From NCBI GenBank assembly GCA_029864095.1, contig JAOTUB010000012.1, positions 1 through 47,948 of the forward strand: DNA of 47,948 nt, given 5' to 3'. The notes below the pieces were generated by a model that searched no databases, was not told the DNA's origin, and worked only from the letters and a program-made list of their open reading frames with translations. The stretch is from Gammaproteobacteria bacterium. Its GTDB lineage: Bacteria; Pseudomonadota; Gammaproteobacteria; Steroidobacterales; Woeseiaceae. The translations under genes and the position numbers were made by a program. Below, piece by piece: positions 1 to 8,429 of this stretch (its first letter is position 1; the number at the start of each line of letters is the position of its first letter).

Positions 1-1
1 G

Positions 2-613
2 CAGCTCGTCGGCGTTGATCCTGCTGACGTATTTGCCGACTACTATCAGATGACGCGATCGGAGCCGATGCCCCCGGTTGTCGTGGCCAGACGATCCAGG
101 GTTAGCCGCGAAATGTCACCCGGGCCATGGATTGCCGTGATCATTGTCATTATCGTCGCCGCTGCCTCCTACTGGTGGTTCGTTGTGGAGTCGGAAACGC
201 GCATAACGCCAGGACCCGCCAGCGAAGCGCCGATCGTGCCCGAGCAGACGGTGGATACGTCACCCGCCACCGAACAGCTCGTTGTCATAACCGGTGAACA
301 GGCTCAGGAAGAGCCGGCGCCGGTCGTCAGTGAGCCGCTGCCAGAGCCGGTGCCGGCTGCGAATGGGGAGACGCGCATCACACTGAGTTTTTCCGGCGAC
401 TGCTGGACGGAAATCAGCGATGCGACAGGCAGACGGCTTTTTTTTGATATGGGCAGAACGGGAAACAACGTCGATTTGACGGGGCGGGCACCGTTTGCGG
501 TGCTGTTTGGCAATGCTGAAAATGTCAGTGTTCGCGTCGACGGCAATGACTATCCGGTCTCGGCGTCAAATCCAGGCAGCCGAACCGCGCGTCTGACAAT
601 AGTGAAACCGTAG
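2..613 (+). CDS. rodZ: RodZ-like cytoskeletal protein, C-terminal part (5' end outside window)
   Basis: The reading frame is open from the first bases of the window, so this is the 3' part of a gene starting upstream; the ATG at 50 is internal. The visible protein has a short cytoplasmic piece (…GVDPADVFADYYQ, the end of an HTH domain), one membrane segment (PWIAVIIVIIVAAASYWWFV), a Pro/Glu-rich periplasmic linker and a C-terminal beta domain of about 80 residues (ITLSFSGDCWTEISDATG…), the DUF4115 pattern of RodZ. RodZ links MreB to the elongasome and helps set rod shape. Followed 9 bp later by hisS, as the head of the operon. Family assignment is firm from the TM plus DUF4115 layout and the neighbours. 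Confidence 0.85.
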   Translation, partial: QLVGVDPADVFADYYQMTRSEPMPPVVVARRSRVSREMSPGPWIAVIIVIIVAAASYWWFVVESETRITPGPASEAPIVPEQTVDTSPATEQLVVITGEQAQEEPAPVVSEPLPEPVPAANGETRITLSFSGDCWTEISDATGRRLFFDMGRTGNNVDLTGRAPFAVLFGNAENVSVRVDGNDYPVSASNPGSRTARLTIVKP

Positions 614-622
614 CAGACGACT

Positions 623-1903
623 GTGAAACCGCGCGCCATAAGAGGAATGAACGATATCCTGCCCGACGTGTCGGGCACGTGGAGATATCTAGAGTCCGTT
701 GTGCGCGACATCGTGCAGTCATATGGCTATGACGAAATTCGCCTGCCGCTGCTCGAGCACACGGAGCTGTTTCGCCGTTCGATTGGTGAAGTCACCGATA
801 TCGTCGAGAAGGAAATGTACACGTTTGCGGATCGCAATGGTGAGAGCCTGACGCTGCGTCCGGAAGCGACAGCAAGCGTGGTTCGAGCGGGCATCACGAA
901 TGGGCTGCTACACAATCAGCGGCAGAAGCTCTGGACGTCCGGTCCGATGTTTCGCTACGAAAAGCCGCAAAAAGGCCGTTATCGGCAGTTCCACCAGTTC
1001 GACGTCGAGGCGCTGGGCTTCGATGGCCCGGATGTTGATGCCGAACTCATTATTATGTGCGCCCGAATGTGGCGAACACTCGGCTTGTCACGGCTGACGC
1101 TCGAGATCAATTCCCTCGGGACCGCCGATTCGCGCGCCCGCTATCGTAAGGCGCTTGTCGAGTACTTCTCCGGCGTGAAAAGTCGGCTTGATGAGGATAG
1201 TATTCGGCGCCTCGGGCAGAACCCGCTGCGGATTCTCGATAGCAAGAATCCCGACATGCAGGACATCGTGGCCACGGCACCTGTCATGCTGGATTTTCTC
1301 GATCAGGACTCGGCAGAGCATTTTCAGGCGCTCAAGGGACTACTGGAGGTTGCCGGAGTTGCCTACACCATCAATCCGCGGCTGGTTCGTGGTCTCGACT
1401 ACTACAACCGTACGGTATTCGAGTGGGTTACCGATGCGCTGGGTTCGCAGGGTGCGGTTTGTTCGGGTGGCCGCTACGACGGACTCGTCGAAAAGCTCGG
1501 CGGGCGGCCGACGCCGGCCGTTGGTTGGGCGATGGGTATCGAGCGTCTCGTCGCGTTGTTTGCGGCTTGTGGAGCAGAGGCGCCGGCGGCAGGTACCGAT
1601 GTGTACTTCGTGGCAGTGGGCGACAGCGCACTTGTGCAGGCATTCGCTCTGGCGGAAGACCTGCGCGACAGGGTTACAGGCATCAGGGTCGAAGCGAACC
1701 TTGGCGGCGGCAGTTTCAAGTCGCAGCTGAAGCGTGCGGACAAGAGCAACGCTGCGTACGCATTGATTCTTGGAGAACAGGAGATTGCCGATCAGTGTGT
1801 GGGCCTGAAACCATTACGCAGTACGGAGGATCAAAGCAGTATTGCAGTTGACGCGCTCGCAGAAACGCTGGCAGGGCGGCTTGGAAAAACCGTCGCGGGA
1901 TAG
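623..1903 (+). CDS. hisS: Histidyl-tRNA synthetase
   Basis: Class II aminoacyl-tRNA synthetase that charges tRNA-His in the cytoplasm. It begins with the typical RGMNDILP element, has motif 2 around [18 protein letters not shown], the histidine-specific [15 protein letters not shown] segment and motif 3 GWAMGIERL, followed by an anticodon-binding domain. At 426 residues it has the usual bacterial length. The start is GTG at 623, the only one placing the protein directly on the conserved N-terminus. It lies 9 bp after rodZ; in E. coli ispG sits between the two and is missing here. Confidence 0.97.
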   Translation: MKPRAIRGMNDILPDVSGTWRYLESVVRDIVQSYGYDEIRLPLLEHTELFRRSIGEVTDIVEKEMYTFADRNGESLTLRPEATASVVRAGITNGLLHNQRQKLWTSGPMFRYEKPQKGRYRQFHQFDVEALGFDGPDVDAELIIMCARMWRTLGLSRLTLEINSLGTADSRARYRKALVEYFSGVKSRLDEDSIRRLGQNPLRILDSKNPDMQDIVATAPVMLDFLDQDSAEHFQALKGLLEVAGVAYTINPRLVRGLDYYNRTVFEWVTDALGSQGAVCSGGRYDGLVEKLGGRPTPAVGWAMGIERLVALFAACGAEAPAAGTDVYFVAVGDSALVQAFALAEDLRDRVTGIRVEANLGGGSFKSQLKRADKSNAAYALILGEQEIADQCVGLKPLRSTEDQSSIAVDALAETLAGRLGKTVAG

Positions 1904-1933
1904 GCGACACAAAATTCAGTAAGGGCAATAGCA

Positions 1934-2680
1934 GTGGACGATTTACAGTCAGAAAAAGAACAGATCGAAGAGATTCGCGCCTGGTGGGCCGAATATGGGC
2001 GCTACGTAATTGCGGGCGTCGTGATCGCCGTAGCGTTGATGGTCGGCTTTAACCAGTACAAGAGTAACAAGCTGGCGGCGGAGTTGGAGGCATCTGCGCT
2101 GTTCGAATCGCTTGCCGGACACGTATTTGAAGGTGATGTGGACGATGCCGAGCTTGTTGCCGATGAACTTGCCAATAATTATGCCAACACGTCCTATGCC
2201 GCTCAGTCAAAACTGGCGATGGCGCGCCTCTACATGGACAAAAGCCGGGACCAGGATGCTGCCGATGTTCTTCAAGAGCTTCTCGCGATGCGTGGCAACG
2301 GCGCTCTCAGGCATGTCGGACGACTGCGGCTCGCGCGTGTGCTGCTTTACCAGGACAAGCCCCAGGAAGTGATCGATCTGCTTGTTGGCCAGGACAACAA
2401 AGCGTTTGAGGGGTTGTATGCGGAGGCTCTCGGCGATGCGTTTGCGGCCCTTGGCCAGGTCGAGGCTGCGGGCGAGTCGTATCGCATTGCATTGGCCGAT
2501 ACCTCGCAGACGGTCAACCGCGGCCTTGTGCAGATGAAGCTGATCGATCTCCCGGACGCGCAACCTGTCCTGCCTGAAGTAAGCGGCCCCGAGCCCGAAG
2601 CCAGTGCCCCGGGCCCCGATGCGGTAACCGAGCCCGATGCCGAGCCAGTCTCTGACGATGAGGCCGGAGAGTCCGAATGA
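1934..2680 (+). CDS. yfgM: YfgM-like ancillary SecYEG translocon subunit (TPR protein)
   Basis: A 248-residue protein with a short acidic cytoplasmic N-terminus, one membrane anchor (residues about 24-42, YVIAGVVIAVALMVGFN) and a periplasmic TPR-like domain. YfgM associates with the SecYEG translocon and periplasmic chaperones. The start is GTG at 1934 with an AAGGG ribosome site at 1921-1925. The last 35 residues are rich in Pro, Glu, Ala and Asp (low complexity). It lies between hisS and bamB as in E. coli and overlaps bamB by 4 bp, indicating translational coupling. Confidence 0.9.
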   Translation: MDDLQSEKEQIEEIRAWWAEYGRYVIAGVVIAVALMVGFNQYKSNKLAAELEASALFESLAGHVFEGDVDDAELVADELANNYANTSYAAQSKLAMARLYMDKSRDQDAADVLQELLAMRGNGALRHVGRLRLARVLLYQDKPQEVIDLLVGQDNKAFEGLYAEALGDAFAALGQVEAAGESYRIALADTSQTVNRGLVQMKLIDLPDAQPVLPEVSGPEPEASAPGPDAVTEPDAEPVSDDEAGESE

Positions 2681-3879
2681 CAACAACGATGCGCTCCATT
2701 TGCATTGTCGCTGCGGCGCTCGCATTGTCGGCTTGCGGCCTGTTTGGTAATGACGACGAGAAAGAACTCGAACCGACAAAACTGACCGACATAAAAACAA
2801 CGCTTCAGATCAAGAAGCTGTGGAGCACGAAAGTTGGTGCTGACTCGGAGTTTCTGCGCATCGCGTTGCGGCCCATCGGTGACGGCAATCGCATCTATGC
2901 GGCGAGCCGCGACGGCAACGTTGTCGCGCTAAACCCTGACTCGGGCACCGAGTTCTGGCGCCGCAAGCTGGACATCGAATTATCTTCAGGCCCGGGTGTT
3001 GGCGAAGGACTCGTCGTGGTTGGCGCGGCCGACGGAGACCTCATCGCTCTGAGTGCCGATTCAGGCGATGAACTGTGGCGCGTAAATGTCGGTGGTGAAT
3101 CGCTCGCCACGCCGACAATAAAAGACGATCTTGTCGTAGCGATCACGATTGACAATCGTCTGCGCGCGTTATCCGCTTTCGATGGCAGCGAACGCTGGAT
3201 TGTCGAACAGTCCACGCCCAGGCTGACAATGCGGGGTTCGGCGTCGCCGGTGCTAGCCGGTACATCTGTCATAGCAGGGTTTGACAACGGCCGGCTTCTC
3301 GCCGTTAATCTGTCGACCGGCGACGTCCAGTGGGAGACGGTGCTGTCACCGCCCACCGGACGTTCCGATCTCGAACGACTGGCAGACATAGACGGCATGA
3401 TCAGTGTTGTCGGCCCGGATGTGTATGCGTCCGGGTATCAGGGCAATATTGCCGCGATCGCTTCGGAGTCGGGTCAGATTTTGTGGTCCCGCGACGTGTC
3501 GTCCTTTGAAGGCGTGTCCGCCGACTGGAACAACGTGTACACGGTTGACGGGGAAGGCGCAGTCATTGCATTGACACGTCGTTCCGGCGACGAGGCTTGG
3601 CGTCAGAACTCCTTGTTGCGGCGTGAGCCCACATTGCCAATTGCCTTTCGGACAACGGTGGTCGTCGGCGACCTCGAAGGCTATTTGCACTTCTTCAGCA
3701 ATTTCGACGGCGACCCCGTGGCTCGGGTCAAGGTCGGCGGGCAGGCCATCTCCAACGAACCGATCGTGGTCGCTGATCGGCTGTATGTGCAAAGTGACGC
3801 CGGCACCGTCTCTGCCTTCGTCGTGCAGGAGCCAAAACGCGCGCGCAACGCACCTGACATCTCAGACGAAGGCGCGTGA
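2677..3879 (+). CDS. bamB: Outer-membrane assembly lipoprotein BamB
   Basis: A 400-residue lipoprotein: a signal peptide with lipobox LSAC (Cys about residue 20) followed by PQQ-like WD repeats (NVVALNPDSGTEFW, DLIALSADSGDELW, LLAVNLSTGDVQW, VIALTRRSGDEAW), the signature of the BamB eight-bladed beta-propeller. It is the non-essential lipoprotein of the BAM complex that inserts beta-barrel proteins in the outer membrane. ATG at 2677 overlaps the yfgM stop. Length and order are standard. Confidence 0.95.
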   Translation: MTTTMRSICIVAAALALSACGLFGNDDEKELEPTKLTDIKTTLQIKKLWSTKVGADSEFLRIALRPIGDGNRIYAASRDGNVVALNPDSGTEFWRRKLDIELSSGPGVGEGLVVVGAADGDLIALSADSGDELWRVNVGGESLATPTIKDDLVVAITIDNRLRALSAFDGSERWIVEQSTPRLTMRGSASPVLAGTSVIAGFDNGRLLAVNLSTGDVQWETVLSPPTGRSDLERLADIDGMISVVGPDVYASGYQGNIAAIASESGQILWSRDVSSFEGVSADWNNVYTVDGEGAVIALTRRSGDEAWRQNSLLRREPTLPIAFRTTVVVGDLEGYLHFFSNFDGDPVARVKVGGQAISNEPIVVADRLYVQSDAGTVSAFVVQEPKRARNAPDISDEGA

Positions 3880-3903
3880 GATCCCGTACCCGGGTCTGAT
3901 CTG

Positions 3904-5304
3904 ATGCTTCCTGTTATTGCGTTGATTGGCCGTCCAAATGTCGGCAAATCGACGTTGTTTAATCGTCTTACGCGCTCGCGCGATGCTCTCGTTGCCGACT
4001 ACCCGGGGTTGACGCGCGATCGCCAGTACGGCTTCGGCAAGCTCGGTCCAATTCCCTATCTCGCTATCGATACCGGCGGCGTCGCTGGCGGTGAAGTCGG
4101 CATCGAAGGACTCATGGTGGAACAGACTGTTCGCGCGCTCGAAGAGGCCGACGTGGCGATAGTCATGGTGGATGGCAGAGAAGGCCTGACAGCCGCCGAC
4201 GAGCACGTCGCCGAGCTTGCGCGCAAGAACGCGAAAAAGACCTGGCTTGTGGTCAATAAAGCGGAGGGCCTCGACAGCGCAATCGCATCAGGCGAATTTC
4301 ACGGGCTCGGTGTGGGCGACCCGGTTGCAATCTCGGCATCCCATGGCGACCGCGTAAAAGCGTTGATGGAAGCCGTGCTTGCCGATTTCGAGGTCGAGGA
4401 CGGTACCGCGGCGGAGGCAGCGGCGGACGAAGACCAGAGGGAACTGCGTATCGCCGTGATTGGCCGGCCGAATGTCGGCAAGTCAACATTGATCAATCGG
4501 CTGATCGGGGAAGAACGGCTCGTTGTGTTCGATCAGCCAGGTACGACTCGCGATAGTGTGTCCGTGCCCTTCGAACGCAACGACCGAAAGTACGAGCTCA
4601 TCGATACCGCGGGCATCCGGCGCAAGGCCAAAGTGCATGAGGCCATTGAAAAGTTCAGCATCATCAAGGCCCTGCAGGCAATCGAGCGCGCCCAGGTCGT
4701 CATTGCAGTACTGGATGCACACGAGGGCATTACGGAGCAGGACGTGAGCCTGCTGGGTCTCGTCCTCGAACGCGGCCGCGCCCTTGTCGTCGTTACGAAC
4801 AAGTGGGACGGGCTGTCTGCTGCCGATCGCAAGCACGTGCGCGATGAACTCGACCGGCGTTTGCCGTTTCTCGACTTTGCCGAGCGCATAACGATTTCGG
4901 CGTTACACGGCACGGCAGTGGGCGACTTGTTGCCGGCCGTCGAGCGCGCATTTCGCGCTGCGACACGCGATCTGTCGACGACGGAGCTGACGCGTGAACT
5001 CGAGAGTGCCGTGACGGCGCATCCGCCACCACTCGTGCGAGGGCGTCGAATTCGCCTGCGCTATGCGCACCAGGGTGGCCGCAATCCACCCGTGATTGTC
5101 ATTCACGGCAATCAAACCGAGCACGTACCGGAGGCTTATCGCCGCTACCTGATCAATCGCTTTCGCAAAGCGTTCAAGCTCAAGGGCACGCCCGTGCGCC
5201 TGAGTTTCAAGACAAGTAAGAATCCATTCAAAGGACGGCGCAACAAGCTGACGCCGCGCCAGGAGAGTAAGCGCAAGCGGCTGATGAAGCACGTTAAGAA
5301 GTAG
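3904..5304 (+). CDS. der: Ribosome biogenesis GTPase Der (EngA)
   Basis: A 466-residue double GTPase needed for 50S subunit maturation. Both G domains are intact: P-loops [14 protein letters not shown] near residue 8 and [14 protein letters not shown] near residue 185, G3 motifs DTGG and [11 protein letters not shown], and G4 motifs NKAEG and NKWDG. An acidic linker joins them, and the C-terminal KH-like domain ends in a basic tail ([10 protein letters not shown]). It is the last gene of the rodZ-der operon and is followed by a hairpin at 5307-5340. Confidence 0.97.
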   Translation: MLPVIALIGRPNVGKSTLFNRLTRSRDALVADYPGLTRDRQYGFGKLGPIPYLAIDTGGVAGGEVGIEGLMVEQTVRALEEADVAIVMVDGREGLTAADEHVAELARKNAKKTWLVVNKAEGLDSAIASGEFHGLGVGDPVAISASHGDRVKALMEAVLADFEVEDGTAAEAAADEDQRELRIAVIGRPNVGKSTLINRLIGEERLVVFDQPGTTRDSVSVPFERNDRKYELIDTAGIRRKAKVHEAIEKFSIIKALQAIERAQVVIAVLDAHEGITEQDVSLLGLVLERGRALVVVTNKWDGLSAADRKHVRDELDRRLPFLDFAERITISALHGTAVGDLLPAVERAFRAATRDLSTTELTRELESAVTAHPPPLVRGRRIRLRYAHQGGRNPPVIVIHGNQTEHVPEAYRRYLINRFRKAFKLKGTPVRLSFKTSKNPFKGRRNKLTPRQESKRKRLMKHVKK

Positions 5305-5306
5305 GA

Positions 5307-5340
5307 GCCCGCTTCCCCGAATCGGGAATAAACAGCGGGC
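5307..5340 (+). terminator. Hairpin after der, possible operon end
   Basis: Outer stem GCCCGCT / AGCGGGC (5307-5313 and 5334-5340) encloses an inner stem CCCGA / TCGGG, starting just after the der stop codon. There is no U-run behind it, so it may be an RNA-processing or attenuating hairpin rather than a classical Rho-independent terminator. Confidence 0.45.
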
Positions 5341-5348
5341 GACAAGCA

Positions 5349-5357
5349 TGATATAAG
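5349..5357 (+). promoter_or_regulatory. Possible extended -10 promoter of the metX-like gene
   Basis: TGATATAAG (TG-n-TATAAG) lies 27 bp upstream of the ATG at 5384, with a CCGGAG ribosome site in between at 5371-5376. There is no good -35 element, which fits an extended -10 promoter. Read from sequence only. Confidence 0.35.
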
Positions 5358-5383
5358 TGCCCTAACGCAACCGGAGCTCATCG

Positions 5384-6490
5384 ATGGGCCCTGCAACAAA
5401 GACTGTTACGTTGGAAGGACGTTTCCAGATGCACCGCGCCGGGCATCTCGAGTCGCCGACAATGGCCTACGAAACGTGGGGCGAGCTCAACGAGTCCCGC
5501 AGCAACGGCATCCTGATCTTCAGCGGTTTGTCGCCGTCAGCGCATGCCGCTTCGTCAGCCGAGGACCACTCTGCCGGCTGGTGGGAGGACATGATCGGTC
5601 CGGGTTTGCCGCTCGACTCGAATCGTTATCACATCATATGTGTTAACACGCTTGGTAGCTGTTTCGGCTCAACGGGACCTGCGTCAGTCGATCCCGCGAC
5701 GGGAGAGATCTACCGGCTGAGATTTCCAACGCTGACGCTCGAAGACGTCGCTGAGGCAGCGTACGGCGTGGTTTGCCACCTCGGCATTGAGCAATTAGAT
5801 TCAGTCATCGGCTGCTCGATGGGCGGCATGAGCGGACTCGCATATTGTGTGCGTCACCCTGGCGCCGCCCGCCGTTTTATCTCGATCTCGTCGGCAACAC
5901 GTGCGTTGCCATTCGCAATCGCCGTGCGTTCACTGCAGCGTGAAATGATTCGCTCGGATCCGAAGTGGATGAACGGTAACTACGATCCCAAAGATCCGCC
6001 AATCACCGGGCAGCGCCTTGCGCGCAAACTGGGCATGATGTCGTATCGATCGCCCGAAGAGTGGAATCAACGATTCGGACGACAACGCACGACAGCCACT
6101 GAGGAAAACGTCAACGATCCATTCAAGATCGCTTTCTCGGTCGAAGCATACCTCGAGAATCACGCCAACAAATTCAGCGGTGGGTTCGATCCGAATTGTT
6201 ACCTGTACCTGTCACGCGCCTCCGATCTGTTCGATTTGGCTGAGCATGGTGGATCACTCGAGTCGGGTTTTTCCAAACTCAGGCTCGAGCGGGCACTGGT
6301 GATAGGCGTCGTGACCGACATCCTGTTTCCGCTGCAGCAGCAGCGAGACATTGCCGCCGGACTCTCGGCGGTGTGCCCGAATACACGGCTCGTCGAGCTC
6401 GACTGCATTCGCGGCCATGACTCGTTCCTCGTGGACATGGACGCCTTTCGTCCCGTTATTTGCGATTTCTTTGAGACTTGCGGACCCTAG
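5384..6490 (+). CDS. MetX-family homoserine/serine O-acyltransferase
   Basis: A 368-residue alpha/beta-hydrolase acyltransferase of the MetX family, which transfers an acetyl or succinyl group to the hydroxyl of homoserine (methionine route) or serine (cysteine route). The nucleophile elbow GCSMGG gives Ser145. The other triad residues are about Asp311 (VTDILFP) and His345 (RGHDSF). The segment NTLGSCFGSTGPAS replaces the GGC[KQ]GSTGPSS usual in homoserine acetyltransferases, so substrate and acyl donor are uncertain; serine O-succinyltransferases belong to the same family. No metW follows. It is monocistronic, with a possible promoter at 5349. Confidence 0.85.
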   Translation: MGPATKTVTLEGRFQMHRAGHLESPTMAYETWGELNESRSNGILIFSGLSPSAHAASSAEDHSAGWWEDMIGPGLPLDSNRYHIICVNTLGSCFGSTGPASVDPATGEIYRLRFPTLTLEDVAEAAYGVVCHLGIEQLDSVIGCSMGGMSGLAYCVRHPGAARRFISISSATRALPFAIAVRSLQREMIRSDPKWMNGNYDPKDPPITGQRLARKLGMMSYRSPEEWNQRFGRQRTTATEENVNDPFKIAFSVEAYLENHANKFSGGFDPNCYLYLSRASDLFDLAEHGGSLESGFSKLRLERALVIGVVTDILFPLQQQRDIAAGLSAVCPNTRLVELDCIRGHDSFLVDMDAFRPVICDFFETCGP

Positions 6491-6502
6491 ATTCCAGGGC
6501 CC

Positions 6503-6760
6503 ATACGAACCATTGGCCTGCTCGTGAATCCAGTTGCCGGCACGGGTGCAGAGTTGCTCTGAAAGGCACGGATGGCGCGATGTACGCGCGCGCTCGAGAT
6601 GGGCGCCATCGCTGATGAACTTGCGGTCGATAAGACTCTGCTGGGGACAGACGCTGGCATCGCCGGCACGCTGGCGGGCAGCGGCCGCAGTGAACGCGCT
6701 ATTGTCGGGCTCCTGGACGGCATCTCTAGGGGCCACCGAGCTCGATGCTGAACCGGCCGG
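6503..6760 (+). pseudogene. ATP-NAD kinase family relic
   Basis: Broken reading frames encode recognisable ends of an ATP-NAD kinase-like protein. At 6503, RTIGLLVNPVAG matches the family's N-terminus, followed by a stop and KGTDGAMYAR with a frameshift. From about 6605, ADELAVDKTLLGTDAG…IVGLLDG matches the C-terminal part (KTLLGVD region). The middle of the gene (about 250 residues in a full-length protein) is deleted, so this is an internally deleted, frameshifted remnant. It starts 12 bp after the metX-like stop. Confidence 0.65.
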
Positions 6761-6782
6761 CTAAATCGACGTTACCGTGGGG

Positions 6783-7083
6783 CGCAATCATCCGATCGCG
6801 TTCGCTTCCGACTTAGCGCCTGGGCCGACTATCGCGAGGTTTATGGCTCGACATCAGGCATGTGGGTTCTGTCTCCGGCCTATGGCGGTGGCGGAGAGGC
6901 GTTCGACTTCAAATTCGTCGTAGCAAGGGGCAATTTCGAGGAACCGGGTGCCGACTCCGATCAATACAGCAAGGAAGGTTAGAAGAAGGGCAACGAACTC
7001 TTTGCGCGTAAGGTCGACTGCGACTCAGCGCGAGTTTACCTGACCAAGAACGTTCGGGTGGCGGAAGACGACGAGGAGTAACA
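6783..7083 (+). pseudogene. Decayed coding sequence of unknown family
   Basis: One frame reads SAWADYREVYGSTSGMWVLS PAYG… then FDFKFVVARGNFEEPGADSD, a TAG stop near 6980, then continues KKGNELFARKVDCDSARVYL TKN to a stop at 7081-7083. The composition looks protein-coding, but no start codon or ribosome site is evident. Probably a degraded gene interrupted by an in-frame stop. I do not recognise the family. Confidence 0.4.
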
Positions 7084-7105
7084 CGCGCAAGCCCGGAACA
7101 CGGAA

Positions 7106-7124
7106 GCGGCGGGCTGCCCGCCGC
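7106..7124. repeat. Perfect GC-rich palindrome
   Basis: GCGGCGGGC-T-GCCCGCCGC is a 9-bp perfect inverted repeat around one base. It sits just downstream of the decayed gene and may be the surviving terminator stem of that transcript. The rest of 7084-7501 holds no gene I can support; small open frames there lack ribosome sites and conserved motifs. Confidence 0.5.
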
Positions 7125-7501
7125 CCTCCTGAGCAGTGGGCCTGAAGTTGTGTCGGATACTTCGCCGATCCGCTGAGTCGAATTCGGAATTGCTGCTGGC
7201 CTGGGCAGCCGGTGTACTTTACCCGGTTCCGCTATTCGTCCCGGTTTTGTCTGAAACGATCATTGCCGCGGCATTTCCGAGTCAGCGCGGCCCAGATAAC
7301 TGCGCGATGGCGCATCCTGCGCCGCTCTGCGCACAGCAACCGTAACGCCCCATGTACCACGAGTTCGCGGTGGAACGCGCGGCGGCGGTGCGCCCGCAGC
7401 GGCAGGCCCCACCTGCATATAGCAGCCGTCTGCACGTAAGTACAAGCTCTCACTTGTGCTATTCAGAAACATCGCAACGTCCATAACGGAGGTGTTGGGT
7501 T

Positions 7502-8305
7502 ATGAGGCCTCGATGCGCGACTGCTTTGGTATTTTCCTTCCTGGCTGCAGCGTGTAGCGCAATTCTGCTTGGCTGCGGCGGCGCCGGTAACGACGGCAGG
7601 ATTGTGGCGCCACTGGTCCTGGCCGAGGAGTCACCGGCCGGCATTTACTCCGGCACGTTCACGTCGGCGAGCGGTGCACGCCCGATCGCGTATCAGACGG
7701 TTGGACTGATCAGCGAGAATCATGATGTGCAGTTTCTGTTGTCTTTTGACGCGCAGCGGCACTACGCGGGCTACGTCCTGGTACTTGGATCCGATATTTC
7801 TGGCTTGCTGTTCGAATACCGGGGCGTGTATGGCCGCTTCTTCGGCATCGATGGCGTGAGCGAGACGACATTTGATGGCAGCGTCGCCGAGGCGGACAAC
7901 ATTTTTGCCGACTATTCCGGGCCACGCGATCAGGGTCGGATCGACCTCGACTACATGGCCGCCTATGAAGCCGGCTCATCGCTGGATCGCACAGCCGGCA
8001 TCTGGGCTTACAGTGAAGCATCGGCCGGCGGTGCTGTTTATGCAATTACCCTGGACATTGATGCGAATGGCCAGATCTTTGGCGCGGATTCGAGCGGCTG
8101 CATCTATAGCGGTCAGCTGAGCATTATCGATGCGCACTACAACATGTACCGAGCGCACGTCATGATCCACAACTGTGGGGTCCTTGACGGCGATTACAAC
8201 GGTCTGGCTACTGTGTCCGCACTCGGTATCGGTCAGATGGAAAGGCTAAGACTCGGCGTTTCCAACGACGCGATCGCTTTCGCGGGCTTTTTCGACAAAA
8301 CGTAG
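7502..8305 (+). CDS. Hypothetical lipoprotein
   Basis: A 267-residue protein with a hydrophobic signal peptide and lipobox LLGC (Cys about residue 25), so it is probably lipid-anchored and exported. The mature part is a beta-rich domain with two related halves, GIYSGTFTSASG… near the N-terminus and GCIYSGQLSIIDAHYNMYRA… near residue 200, both of the G-x-YSG type. A strong GGAGG site precedes the ATG. It stands alone between decayed DNA and the kinase gene. Function unknown. Confidence 0.75.
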   Translation: MRPRCATALVFSFLAAACSAILLGCGGAGNDGRIVAPLVLAEESPAGIYSGTFTSASGARPIAYQTVGLISENHDVQFLLSFDAQRHYAGYVLVLGSDISGLLFEYRGVYGRFFGIDGVSETTFDGSVAEADNIFADYSGPRDQGRIDLDYMAAYEAGSSLDRTAGIWAYSEASAGGAVYAITLDIDANGQIFGADSSGCIYSGQLSIIDAHYNMYRAHVMIHNCGVLDGDYNGLATVSALGIGQMERLRLGVSNDAIAFAGFFDKT

Positions 8306-8359
8306 CGTGACCGGACGAATTTCGCTGAGAATCCTGTCGCGAAGACCCCAAAGGGGATG

Positions 8360-8389
8360 TTGGTTTTGAGTTTTCGAATCGTGCATACT
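8360..8389 (+). promoter_or_regulatory. Possible sigma70 promoter of the kinase gene
   Basis: TTGGTT (8360-8365), 18 bp spacer, CATACT (8384-8389). It lies about 40 bp before the proposed TTG start of the kinase gene. The match is moderate. Nothing else is seen in the 124-bp gap. Confidence 0.3.
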
Positions 8390-8429
8390 CTGAACACGAT
8401 CATGCCACGAAGAAACATCGTCGGCCGCG

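Noticed and set aside
2207..2800. 197-codon minus-strand frame
   Set aside because: Antisense to yfgM and the bamB start; both have family support.
7136..7439. Short open frames of 60-75 codons
   Set aside because: Overlapping frames on both strands with no ribosome site or domain; treated as non-coding.
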